A stretch of 64,000 nt of DNA from Streptomyces sp. NBC_01276 (GTDB lineage Bacteria; Actinomycetota; Actinomycetes; Streptomycetales; Streptomycetaceae), in NCBI RefSeq assembly GCF_041435355.1, contig NZ_CP108442.1:3720001-3784000 (forward strand), given 5' to 3'. The translations under genes were made by a program, and so were the position numbers. Positions 15,912-24,200 of the stretch are shown in pieces. Every line of letters starts with the position of its first letter. The stretch's first letter is position 1. The notes under the pieces are model-generated. The model did no database searches and was not told the origin of the DNA. It was given only the letters and a program-made list of their open reading frames with translations.

Positions 15912-16805
15912 TCAGGAAACGGGGGCCGGCCCGAGCCCGAACAGGCGGGCGCCGTTGTCGTGGCAGACGGCCCGCAGCCAGTCGTCGCCGAGGCCGAGGC
16001 GTTCGAGGGCCTGGAGCTGGTGCTCGTAGGGGTAGGGGATGTTCGGGAAGTCGGTGCCCAGCAGGATCCGGTCCCCGAGGTCCGCGAGCCGTCCGAGCTC
16101 CGTGGGCGGGAAGCCGTTGAGCCGCTCGGAGAAGTCGGTGAAGACCATCGTGGTGTCGAGGAGGACGCCGGGGTGGCGGTCGGCCAGGTCGAGGAAGTCG
16201 ACGTACTCGGGCATGCCCATGTGGGCGATGATCAGCCGCAGGCCGGGCGTGCGCTCCAGCAGCCGGCCGACGGGCCCCGGACCGGTGTACTTGGCCGCCA
16301 CGGGGCCGGAGCCGCAGTGGATCACGGTCGGGATCCCGGCCTCGGCCAGCAGCCCCCACACCGCGTCCAGCCGCTCGTCGTTCGGGTCGTACCCGCCGAC
16401 CTGGAGGTGCGCCTTGAAGACGCGGGCCCCGCCCTCCACGGCCCGCCGCACGTACGCCGCCGCGTCCTCCTCGGGGAAGAAGGTGGCGGTGTGCAGACAG
16501 CCGGGCGTGCGGGCGGCGAAGTCCGCGGCCCAGGAGTTGAGCCAGGCGGCCATCGCGGGCTTGTGCGGGTAGAGCATGGAGGTGAAGGCCCGGACCCCGA
16601 ACTCCCGCAGCAGCGCGACCCGCTGCTCCTCCTCGTGCCGGTAGGTGATGGGCCACGGGATCCCGGTGAGCGGGCCGAATCCGTCGAAGTAGTCCCAGAC
16701 CTTGGTCAGGACCCGCTCGGGCATGAAGTGCGTGTGCACGTCGACCAGTCCGGGCAGTCCGAGCCGCTCACGGAAGGCGCGGAGCGTCTCAGCCGTTGCG
16801 GGCAA
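15912..16805 (-). CDS. Amidohydrolase, TIM-barrel metal-dependent hydrolase
   Basis: 297 residues of the amidohydrolase-2 family. Metal ligands are visible: DVHTHF near the N-terminus, the middle KAHLQVGG and HCGSG, IAHMGMPEY, and the late Asp in LLGTDFPNIPYPYEHQL. Family members hydrolyse or decarboxylate small cyclic and aromatic acids; the exact substrate cannot be told. The start overlaps the preceding monooxygenase gene by 17 bases, so the two are co-translated and may act in the same small-molecule pathway. ATG 16805. Confidence 0.88.
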   Translation of the reverse strand: MPATAETLRAFRERLGLPGLVDVHTHFMPERVLTKVWDYFDGFGPLTGIPWPITYRHEEEQRVALLREFGVRAFTSMLYPHKPAMAAWLNSWAADFAARTPGCLHTATFFPEEDAAAYVRRAVEGGARVFKAHLQVGGYDPNDERLDAVWGLLAEAGIPTVIHCGSGPVAAKYTGPGPVGRLLERTPGLRLIIAHMGMPEYVDFLDLADRHPGVLLDTTMVFTDFSERLNGFPPTELGRLADLGDRILLGTDFPNIPYPYEHQLQALERLGLGDDWLRAVCHDNGARLFGLGPAPVS

Positions 16806-17127
16806 AGCCGTGGCTCCGCTCTACGGTCGCGACGTGCAGGGTGTAGCTCTCGTACCAGTGGGCGCGGCCCTGCTTCATCGCCGCCTGGTGTTCCATGTCC
16901 TCCCGCCACACGCCCAGGGACTCGTGGTCGCGGAAGTAGGCGACGGTGATCCCGAGGCCTCCGGGGGTGCGCGCGGACTCGTAGCCGAGGAAGCCGGGGT
17001 TGTCGGCGACGAGCTGGTTCATCCGGGCATTGGTCTCGGGGTATCCGCTCTCGTCCGGGGTGCGGACGTTGCTGAATACGGCCATGACATAAGGCGGTTC
17101 GAACGCCTGAACGGGCTGGATGCTCAT
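16789..17127 (-). CDS. Antibiotic-biosynthesis-monooxygenase-fold (ABM) protein
   Basis: 112 residues starting MSIQPVQAFEPPYVMAVFSN, a ferredoxin-like dimeric alpha/beta barrel of the ABM type (NPGFLGYESARTPGGLGITVAYFRDHESLGVWRED, then QGRAHWYESYTLHVATVER). Such proteins are cofactor-free oxygenases or haem-degrading/scavenging enzymes. ATG 17127 has GAGGG about eight bases upstream; a GTG at 17136 lacks any site. First gene of a two-gene unit with the amidohydrolase. A role in degrading a small aromatic compound is inference. Confidence 0.82.
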   Translation of the reverse strand: MSIQPVQAFEPPYVMAVFSNVRTPDESGYPETNARMNQLVADNPGFLGYESARTPGGLGITVAYFRDHESLGVWREDMEHQAAMKQGRAHWYESYTLHVATVERSHGFARNG

Positions 17128-17230
17128 GCCCTCCACCCTCGGCGGACGGCCCCCGGCATGTCCACCGCAAACAGCCCCGGAAGGCCAAAGGGATCCAAGT
17201 TTTGACCTTGCCCGGCGGGACGGCCCCGCG

Positions 17231-18112
17231 TCAGAACAGGCCGTCCTGCGCGGCCGGGGGCACCGCCGGGGGGATGTCCGCGAGCGGCACGTCGGTGACC
17301 GCCTCCGGGGGCGCCGCGGCCAGTTCCCAGCCGACCAGCAGCCGGGTGTCCAGCACGAGCCCGTCGACGAAGTGCAGGTCCGGCCCGGCGGCGCCCACGA
17401 GCCGGCCCGCGACGGTCCCTCCCGGCACCAGTTCCGTGACCACCCGGGCCGGAGCGGGCAGGCCGTCCGGCCAGAACACTGCGGCGTGGTCGGTGACCTC
17501 GCAGCCCACCCGTTCCAGGGAATCGGGCCACCCGGGCAGCGCGGCGGCGCGGGCGTGCAGCTCGGCGACCTCCCGGGCCCGCTCGGGCCCGGCCGGCAGC
17601 CCCGCCCGTACGGCGCGCTTGCGGGCGTACGCGATCCGGTCGGGCACCCCGAGGGCGGCGCGCAGCAGTTCCTCGGTCCGGCGCGCGGCCATCAGCGGCC
17701 CGCGCCCCAGCCAGGCCCAGGTGACCGCCCCCTGTTCCAGCAGCCGGACCGCCCCGCGCTCCTCGGCGGTGATGCCGACCTTGACCATCCCGGGCCCGAA
17801 CCAGGCCAGGTACACCCGGTACGTGCGCGGATCGGCGGCGTTGGTGTCGGCGGCCACCGAGAAGGACCGGTCGAGGCGCGCGCACTCGGGGCACTGGGCC
17901 GATCCCGTCCGCCCGGGTACGGTCCGGGCCGCCGGGCACGGGGTCCGCTTCCCGGCCCGCCGCACACCCGGGCAGCGCCGCTCTCCCCGCGCCTCGAAGG
18001 CCAGGAGCCGCCCGTACCCGAGGGGGCCGGCGCGCTCCCGGCCGGCCGGGTCGCACCAGCCGATGGCGGGGCCGCCGCCGCTCCACCGGATGCCCGTACA
18101 GCGCCAGGTCAC
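17231..18112 (-). CDS. DUF2797-family protein
   Basis: 293 residues. A cysteine-rich N-terminal part (RRCPGVRR, KRTPCPAA, SAQCPECARLDRSFSV) probably binds zinc. Then comes RTYRVYLAWFGPGMVKVGIT, a segment reminiscent of GIY-YIG nuclease-like folds, as typical for DUF2797. No enzymatic activity is known. The ATG at 18112 overlaps the upstream AsnC-type regulator stop by four bases, so the two are translated together and may be functionally linked. The last 60 residues are Ala/Pro-rich. Confidence 0.85.
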   Translation of the reverse strand: MTWRCTGIRWSGGGPAIGWCDPAGRERAGPLGYGRLLAFEARGERRCPGVRRAGKRTPCPAARTVPGRTGSAQCPECARLDRSFSVAADTNAADPRTYRVYLAWFGPGMVKVGITAEERGAVRLLEQGAVTWAWLGRGPLMAARRTEELLRAALGVPDRIAYARKRAVRAGLPAGPERAREVAELHARAAALPGWPDSLERVGCEVTDHAAVFWPDGLPAPARVVTELVPGGTVAGRLVGAAGPDLHFVDGLVLDTRLLVGWELAAAPPEAVTDVPLADIPPAVPPAAQDGLF

Positions 18113-18543
18113 AGCGGGAGGGAGCGCTCGAAGAAGGTCTCCAGCACCACGGTGGCCTGGGTGCCGCTGACCCCGTCGATGGCGTAGAGGCGGCGCAGGA
18201 CGTCCTGCAGCTGCCCGGTCGTGGCCGTGCGCACCTTGACCAGGACGGACGCGCTGCCCGCGATGATGTGCGCCTCCTGGATCTCGGCGATGGCCGCGAA
18301 GGCCTCACGCGAGTCCCCCATCCAGGCGCGGGAGTCGACCATGACGTAGGCGAGCACCCCGCTTCCGACCGCGGCCGGGTCCACGTCGACGGTCGTGCGC
18401 CGGATGACCCCGCGCTCGCGCAGTTTGCGCACCCGCTCGTGGGTGGCGCCGGCCGAAAGCCCGACGGCCGCGCCGAGGGCGGCGTAGGACTGGCCCGCGT
18501 CCTCCTGGAGGCGCCGGACGAGTGCCCGGTCGATGTCGTCCAC
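18109..18543 (-). CDS. Lrp/AsnC-family transcriptional regulator
   Basis: 144 residues from a GTG with GGGGAGGA seven bases upstream; 31 further in-frame upstream codons look non-coding. Helix-turn-helix YAALGAAVGLSAGATHERVRKLRERG, then a RAM (ligand-binding) domain with the usual pattern (GVLAYVMVDSR ... HIIAGSASVLVKVRTATTGQLQDVL). Amino-acid-responsive octameric regulator. Divergent from the lactonase gene at 18652 and co-translated with DUF2797; it most likely regulates both directions. Confidence 0.92.
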   Translation of the reverse strand: MDDIDRALVRRLQEDAGQSYAALGAAVGLSAGATHERVRKLRERGVIRRTTVDVDPAAVGSGVLAYVMVDSRAWMGDSREAFAAIAEIQEAHIIAGSASVLVKVRTATTGQLQDVLRRLYAIDGVSGTQATVVLETFFERSLPL

Positions 18544-18573
18544 GCGCTGTTCCTCCCCTGGGACCCGCAGCTC

Positions 18574-18629
18574 TTGCGAAGACGGTACCTGATCCTGCAA
18601 TCTCACGATCACGCCGAACACAATTCGGC
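18574..18629. promoter_or_regulatory. Candidate AsnC operator region
   Basis: The divergent intergenic region has a perfect 6-bp dyad GCCGAA-CACAA-TTCGGC (18613-18629) and a wider TTGC ... GCAA pair (18574-18577 and 18597-18600). Both are plausible sites for the divergent AsnC-type regulator. Confidence 0.35.
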
Positions 18630-18651
18630 TCACCACTCAACTGGGGGAATC

Positions 18652-19575
18652 ATGTCAGGCATTGCCGACCTCGCCTTGTACGAGATCCTGGATGAACGTT
18701 TCCGTACCGGCCGCTGCGCCAACGGCGACATGCGCCTGGAGCGACTCCACGACGACTGCCGCTGGGCCGAGGGCCCGCTCTACCTGCCGGCCTGGCGCCA
18801 GCTGGTGTGGAGCGACATCCCCAACGACCGGATGCTGCGCTGGGACGAGGCGACCGGCGCGGTCTCGGTCTTCCGCTCCGCGGCCGGGCACTCCAACGGC
18901 AACACCCTCGACCGCGAAGGCCGCCTGATCACCTGTGAGCAGGGCAACCGGCGCGTCACCCGCACCGAGCCCGACGGCCGGATCACCGTCATCGCCGACC
19001 GCTACGAAGGCAAGCGGCTCAACAGTCCGAACGACGCGGTGGTCCGCTCCGACGGCTCGGTCTGGTTCTCCGACCCGGACTTCGGCATCACCAACGACTA
19101 CGAGGGCCGGCGCGCGCCGAGCGAGATCGGCGCCTGCAACCTCTACCGCGCCGACCCGGCCACCGGCGAGGTCCGGCTCGTCGCGGACGGCTTCCTCGGC
19201 CCGAACGGCCTGGTCTTCTCCCCCGACGAGAGCGAGCTGTACGCGGCCGACACCCGCGCGGGCCACATCCGCGCCTTCAAGGTCGGCGACGACGGCACCC
19301 TCTCCGGGGACCGGGTCTTCACGGCCTGCCCCTCGGTGGACAACATCCGCTTCGACGACGAGGGCCGGCTCTGGGCGGCTGCGATGGAGTCGGGGGTGCA
19401 CTGCTACGCGGCGGACGGCGACCTGATCGGCCGCCTGCGCGTCCCGGAGCCCGTCTCGAACATCGCCTTCGGCGGCCCGAAGAACAACCGTCTCTTCATC
19501 ACCGCCACCACCTCGCTCTACTCCCTGGTGATGTCGGTGACGGGCCTGCCCCGCGTCCTGCCCGCCCGGCCGTAG
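18652..19575 (+). CDS. SMP-30/gluconolactonase-family lactonase
   Basis: 307 residues from ATG 18652, with GGGGGAA just upstream. Six-bladed propeller hydrolase: WAEGPLYLPAWRQLVWSDIPNDRML (metal Glu in the first blade), SNGNTLDREGRLITCEQGNRRV, LNSPNDAVVRSDGSVWFSDPDFGI (metal Asn) and FLGPNGLVFSPDESELYAADT. These match the metal and substrate loops of gluconolactonases. It would open a sugar-derived lactone to the acid in the cytoplasm. Divergent from an AsnC regulator; single-gene transcript ended by a hairpin at 19594. Confidence 0.92.
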   Translation: MSGIADLALYEILDERFRTGRCANGDMRLERLHDDCRWAEGPLYLPAWRQLVWSDIPNDRMLRWDEATGAVSVFRSAAGHSNGNTLDREGRLITCEQGNRRVTRTEPDGRITVIADRYEGKRLNSPNDAVVRSDGSVWFSDPDFGITNDYEGRRAPSEIGACNLYRADPATGEVRLVADGFLGPNGLVFSPDESELYAADTRAGHIRAFKVGDDGTLSGDRVFTACPSVDNIRFDDEGRLWAAAMESGVHCYAADGDLIGRLRVPEPVSNIAFGGPKNNRLFITATTSLYSLVMSVTGLPRVLPARP

Positions 19576-19593
19576 GGGGCGCCCGCGTCCGGC

Positions 19594-19628
19594 GCCGGGG
19601 GCCGCCCGTCACCCGGACGGCCCCCGGC
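19594..19628. terminator. Bidirectional hairpin between convergent genes
   Basis: GCCGGGGGCCG (19594-19604) pairs perfectly with CGGCCCCCGGC (19618-19628). It lies between the lactonase gene and the convergent PH-domain gene. Confidence 0.7.
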
Positions 19629-19643
19629 AGCCGCCCGACAGGG

Positions 19644-20009
19644 CTAGCGGGCCACGAACTGGGTGAGGATCGCCTGGACCTCGTAGATGTTCACGCCCTT
19701 GGTGAAGGTCTTCTCGATCGGTGCCGCGCTGCCCGATATCCAGATCTTCAGCTCGGCATCCAGATCGAAGTGCCCGGCCGTCTCCACGGAGAAGTGCGTG
19801 ATGCTCCGGTACGGGATCGAGTGGTACTCGACCTTCTTGCCGGTGAGGCCCTGCTTGTCGATCAGCACCAGGCGCCGGTCGGTGAACAGGATCGTGTCCC
19901 GGATCAACAGGTACGCGGCGTGCACCTGCTCCCCATGGCCCATCAGCCGGGCGTAGTCCCGCTGCGCCGAGGCGGGGTCGATGTGGTGGGCATTGCCGAA
20001 CAGACCCAT
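19644..20009 (-). CDS. Bacterial PH-domain protein
   Basis: 121 residues, MGLFGNAHHIDPASAQRDYA.... Most of the chain is one bacterial pleckstrin-homology fold (about 25-121), with beta strands VHAAYLLIRDTILFTDRRLVLIDKQG and YHSIPYRSITHFSVETAG, and a C-terminal helix (NIYEVQAILTQFV). No signal or membrane segment. The ATG at 20009 follows AAGGGGG; upstream in-frame codons run through the tRNA region and are non-coding. Widespread in Gram-positives, function unknown. Confidence 0.9.
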   Translation of the reverse strand: MGLFGNAHHIDPASAQRDYARLMGHGEQVHAAYLLIRDTILFTDRRLVLIDKQGLTGKKVEYHSIPYRSITHFSVETAGHFDLDAELKIWISGSAAPIEKTFTKGVNIYEVQAILTQFVAR

Positions 20010-20080
20010 GGAGTCCCCCTTCAAAGGTTCAAAAGACCATCCGACCGCGAAGGCTATCCACGGGGACGTGAGGACAACGC

Positions 20081-20112
20081 AAGAGGCCCCCCGGTGAACC
20101 GGGGGGCCTCTT
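20081..20112 (-). terminator. Terminator of tRNA-Arg
   Basis: AAGAGGCCCCCCGGT-GA-ACCGGGGGGCCTCTT: a perfect 15-bp stem just after the 3' end of the minus-strand tRNA. Confidence 0.85.
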
Positions 20113-20118
20113 CGGCTG

Positions 20119-20191
20119 TGCACTCGGCAGGATTCGAACCTGCAACCTTCTGATCCGTAGTCAGATGCTCTATCCGTTAAGCTACGAGTGC
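20119..20191 (-). tRNA. tRNA-Arg (anticodon ACG)
   Basis: Acceptor GCACTCG/CGAGTGC, discriminator A. The anticodon stem TCTGA/TCAGA encloses loop CTACGGA, so the anticodon is ACG. A34 of this tRNA is the substrate of TadA, encoded 17.5 kb away in this window. CCA not encoded. Confidence 0.97.
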
Positions 20192-20433
20192 TTGGGCTTC
20201 CCGGGGTTTTGCGCCCCGTTGGCCTTGCGAGAACAACAATACATGGACCTCGCCGGGACGCGAAATCCATTAGCCGCATGGCCTCTGACCTGCGAAAACG
20301 TCTCGGAAGAAGATCGTCCGCCCGGATCCGCGACGGGTCTGGAGCCCGCCGGGTTACCCACCGGGGGCCGTTCGAAACCCCCGAACCCGCGAGCCCGGCG
20401 GTACGGACCCCGCGTCCGACCCCTGAACGCACC

Positions 20434-20463
20434 GAAGCCCCGGTCCGTGAGGACCGGGGCTTC
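20434..20463 (-). terminator. Terminator of tRNA-Ser(GCU)
   Basis: GAAGCCCCGGTCC-GTGA-GGACCGGGGCTTC, a perfect 13-bp stem, eight bases past the tRNA 3' end. The 240 bases between this hairpin and tRNA-Arg hold no gene that I can see. Confidence 0.85.
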
Positions 20464-20470
20464 GTGAGTG

Positions 20471-20561
20471 CGGAGGCGGAGGGATTTGAACCCTCGATGG
20501 GGTGTAAGCCCCAAACCGCATTAGCAGTGCGGCGCCATAGACCGGACTAGGCGACGCCTCC
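20471..20561 (-). tRNA. tRNA-Ser (anticodon GCU)
   Basis: Class II tRNA with long variable arm. Acceptor GGAGGCG/CGCCTCC, discriminator G. The anticodon stem CCGCA/TGCGG encloses loop CTGCTAA, giving GCT (reads AGC/AGU). Confidence 0.97.
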
Positions 20562-20738
20562 AGCACACCCTCGCGTACGAAGGTGCGTGCAGATGATGAC
20601 ACAGCCGCAGGGCCGGTCACCAATCCGCTCCCACGGTACAAGGCGCCGGGCCCGCAGGGCAAAGCCTTAAGGCACGGAACGTCGGAGCGGGCGCGTCGTT
20701 GGTGAGACGTACGACGTACGGACGACCTGGAGTGCCCC

Positions 20739-21164
20739 ATGCTGCGTCTCGCCGCCTTCGCCGTCACCTCCGCCCTGGCCGCCGCGGCCGTCGGCCCACT
20801 GCCACCGCTGCCCCTCGGACGGCTGCTGGCGTCCCCCGACCGCCTCACCGTCGCCGTGTCCGACACCGGCAACCGCCGGATCGACGGCGAGTACCGGCTG
20901 GAATGCCGCCCGGTCGGCGGCGACCACCCCGAGGCCAAGGAGGCCTGCGCCCGCCTGGAGCAGCTCTCCAGGGAGGGCAAGGACCCCTTCGCCGCCGAAC
21001 CCGGGCGCGGGCTGTGCACCTTCCAGGACGGCGGGCCGGCCAAGGCCCGCATCACGGGAACCTGGCACGGGCGGAAGGTCGACAGCACGTTCCACCGGAA
21101 GAACGGATGCGACATCGCCCGTTGGAACGACCTGGAACCTGTGCTTCCGAGTGCGCGTTCCTGA
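20739..21164 (+). CDS. Subtilisin-inhibitor-like (SSI) secreted protein
   Basis: 141 residues. The N-terminus is a signal peptide (MLRLAAFAVTSALAAAAVG), with cleavage uncertain because Pro-rich sequence follows. The mature domain fits the Streptomyces subtilisin inhibitor fold: RLTVAVSDTG, LECRPVGGDHPEAKEACARL, a third Cys in GLCTFQDG and a fourth in KNGCDIARWND. These form the two family disulfides. In classical SSI the P1 residue is two after the third Cys (CPM); here that position is Phe (CTF), with Gln at P1'. Target specificity may therefore lean to chymotrypsin/subtilisin-like enzymes. Start ATG 20739 with GGAG upstream. Single-gene unit. Confidence 0.85.
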   Translation: MLRLAAFAVTSALAAAAVGPLPPLPLGRLLASPDRLTVAVSDTGNRRIDGEYRLECRPVGGDHPEAKEACARLEQLSREGKDPFAAEPGRGLCTFQDGGPAKARITGTWHGRKVDSTFHRKNGCDIARWNDLEPVLPSARS

Positions 21165-21283
21165 CCTGGGAGGATGCGGCGGATGCGTGGTTTCCCCCGC
21201 ACATCCGCCACCTCGCCGCGGGACGGTGCCCTTAGACTCCTCCCGTGACATGCCGGTAGTCGTGGTCAGGGAGGAAGCTCGTC

Positions 21284-24200
21284 GTGAGCAGCAGGCCATC
21301 CCGAGGCGCTGCTCGCCTCGCAGCAATACTCGACGCGCTTCCGGACGCGCTGTTGCTCGTCAACGCCAACGGCACGGTCGTCAACGCGAATTCGATCGCC
21401 CTTGAGGTCATGGAGAGCCCCGGCACGGGTCTCGTCGGCCGCGGGGTGCTCGACCTCCTGCCGGAGTTCGACTCCAAGCTGATCCCCGGTTCGATGCGCC
21501 GTCCCGGTGACGACGAGGACGGCCGCGCCCGGCCCAAGCGGATGACCGCGCGCCGCACCGACGGCAGCGAGTTCCCCGTCGAGGTCACCAGTGCCCACCT
21601 CGACGGCCGTGACGCCTACCGCGAGCCCCAGCCCGCCTACACCGGCGACGAACTGCTGATGCTCGTCGTACGGGACCTCTCCGAGACCGTGGACACCGAG
21701 GCCGAGCTGGCCCGCTCCCAGCGCCAGACCGAGATGATCCTGCGCGCCGCCGCCGAAGGCGTCGTGGGCACGGACACCGACGGCCGGGTCGTCCTGGTCA
21801 ACCCCGCCGCCGCGCAGATCCTCGGGTACCGCGCCACCGACCTCGGCAACCGCGAGCTCCACGGGCTGATCCAGCACTCGCGCGCCGACGGCTCCCCCTT
21901 CCCCTTCGACGAGTCCCCGCTCGCCGACACCCTGCGCAGCGGGCGCAAGCACCGGGTCCGCGGCCAGGTGCTGTGGAACAAGGCCGGCCAGCCCGTCGCC
22001 GTCGACCTGACCACCTCGCCCGTACGGGACGGGGAGCTGCTCGTCGGCGCCGTCATGACCTTCACCGACCGGCGCCCCTACGACGCCCTCGCCGCGCGCC
22101 ACGCCCAGCTGATCGCCGTCCTCGGCGAGTCGCTGCGCGGCCCGCTGGAGGAGCTGCGCGGGGAACTGGCCACCCTGGCCGCCGACGACGCGGGACAGCT
22201 GTGGCCCGAGGCCAACCAGCTGCTGCACCATCTGGCCGCCGGCTACTCGCGGATGACCACCCTGGTGGACAACGTGCTCGGCTACCAGCGGCTGGACGCG
22301 GGCGGCGACAAGCTCAAGAAGAAGAACGTCCTGATCAACACGGTCGTCGCGGCCGGTATCGACGGGGCCGTCGAGCTGATCGGCCCCGGGCGGGTGCAGT
22401 TCGCCGTCCACGCGCCGACCATCGAGGCCGAGGTGGACGCGCAGCGGATCTCCACCGCCCTCGCGCACCTGGTCGCGGACGTCGCGGGCGTGGACGCCAC
22501 CGGCAAGACCCCCCAGGGCAGCGGCTACATGGACTCCACGATCGTGGTGGCCGCCGCGCAGCGCGGTGACGTCGTACGGATCGAGGTGCGCGGCCCCTAC
22601 GAGGGCGGCGACCCCGTGCACGAACCGATCGTGCGGGGCATCGTCGCCGCGCACGGCGGGGTCCTGCAGACGGTGGAGGTGCCGGGCGCGCCCGGCGGGG
22701 CCTTCGTGCTGGAGCTGCCGCTGGGTTCGGGAGCCGGGACGGTGACCCTGCCCGAGCCCGAGCCCGAGCCCGAACCGGAACCGGAGCCGGACGCGGCCGA
22801 CGGCCGCGGGGAGGCCTCCGGAGAGGGCGGACCCGGCCGGACCGGTGCTCCCACCGGCCCCGGCGCTCCTGCCGGGCGGCGGGCCCGGCGCGGGGTGGAC
22901 GCCTTCCTGGAGGACGACGGGGACCGGGAGAAGCCCTCCGGAGCCCGTGAGGCCGGGGGCGCGCTGGCGCTGCCGTCCGGGCGGCGCCGCGCCGACGGCA
23001 GCCCCGCCGACGGCCCCTCCGGCCCCGCGGAACTCGCGCAGTCCCCGGTGAACCCGGCCGGGCTGGGCACCGGGCGCCGACGGGGCCGCGACGGCGACGG
23101 CAGCGAGGCCCCGGGCGGGCTCGAACTGCCGGGCGCGGGGCGTCCCGTACCGCCCCAGGGCACCGCCATGCCGGCGCTGCCGCCCGTGCCGGCGGTGCCC
23201 CCGGTTCCGGTGACCGAACATCCCGCCGGACGCCGCCGGGCGCTGGGTACCGCCGCCGCGTCGGCGCGGCCCGGCACCGGTCCGGTGCCGGCCTCCGGGC
23301 TCGGGGCCCCCGTCGCGCAGCGGCCGGTCGCTCCCGAGGGCGGCTTCGCGCTGCCCGCGGGTCCGGCTCCGGCCGGCCCTGCCGTCCCTCCCGCTTCCTC
23401 TTCCGCTTCCGCTTCCGCTACTCCCTCCGCTTCCGCCCCCGCGGCGGCGTCCCCCGGCTCCGGTGAGACCGACGGGGACTCCGACGGCCCGGGCGGGCGT
23501 CGGGGCCGGCGGGTGCTCGGCGCGCCCGGCGGCAGCGAGCCCCAGACCCCCGCCGCCACCACGGACGAGGGGGAGGCCGTACCTCCGACCGGGCGGCGGC
23601 GTGCGCTGCCCGCTCCCGCCGCGTGGCCCGTTCCGGCGGCCCGGACCGCCCCCGAGGACACCGACGGCGCCGGCCAGGCCGCGGCCGTTCCCGCCGCCCG
23701 GCAGGCCGCTGACGCCCCGGCGGGCGCGGGGCAGCCGATCAGCGTGCGCGCGCTCGGCACCCTGGGCCAGGGCATCTCCGTGGACCCCTCCGCCGCGGGC
23801 CCCGGTGGGTCCGGGTCCGGCCGTCGCCGCCGGCTCTCCGAACCGGCCCCCCAGGGACGCACCTTCGCCATAGGGGCCCCCGAGGCGGGCTCCGCCGAGG
23901 GTCCCGAGCCGCTGGACGGCCCCGGTGGCGCCGTCGAGGTGGTCAACCGTCCCGTTCCGGTTCCCGTGGACGACGAGCTGCCGCCCGAGCCGCTGGACAA
24001 CCCGCGCCGGCTGCTGGTGTGGCCCGCGCCGGACGCCCAGACGCAGCAGGCGCTCAGCGACCGCGGCTACCGCCCGGTGATCGTGCACTCCCGCGAGGAA
24101 GTGGACGCGCAGATCGCGGCGTTCCCCGCCGCACTGTTCGTCGACCCGCTGACCGGGCCGATCACCCGGACCGCCCTGCAGTCCCTGCGCCAGGCCGCGG

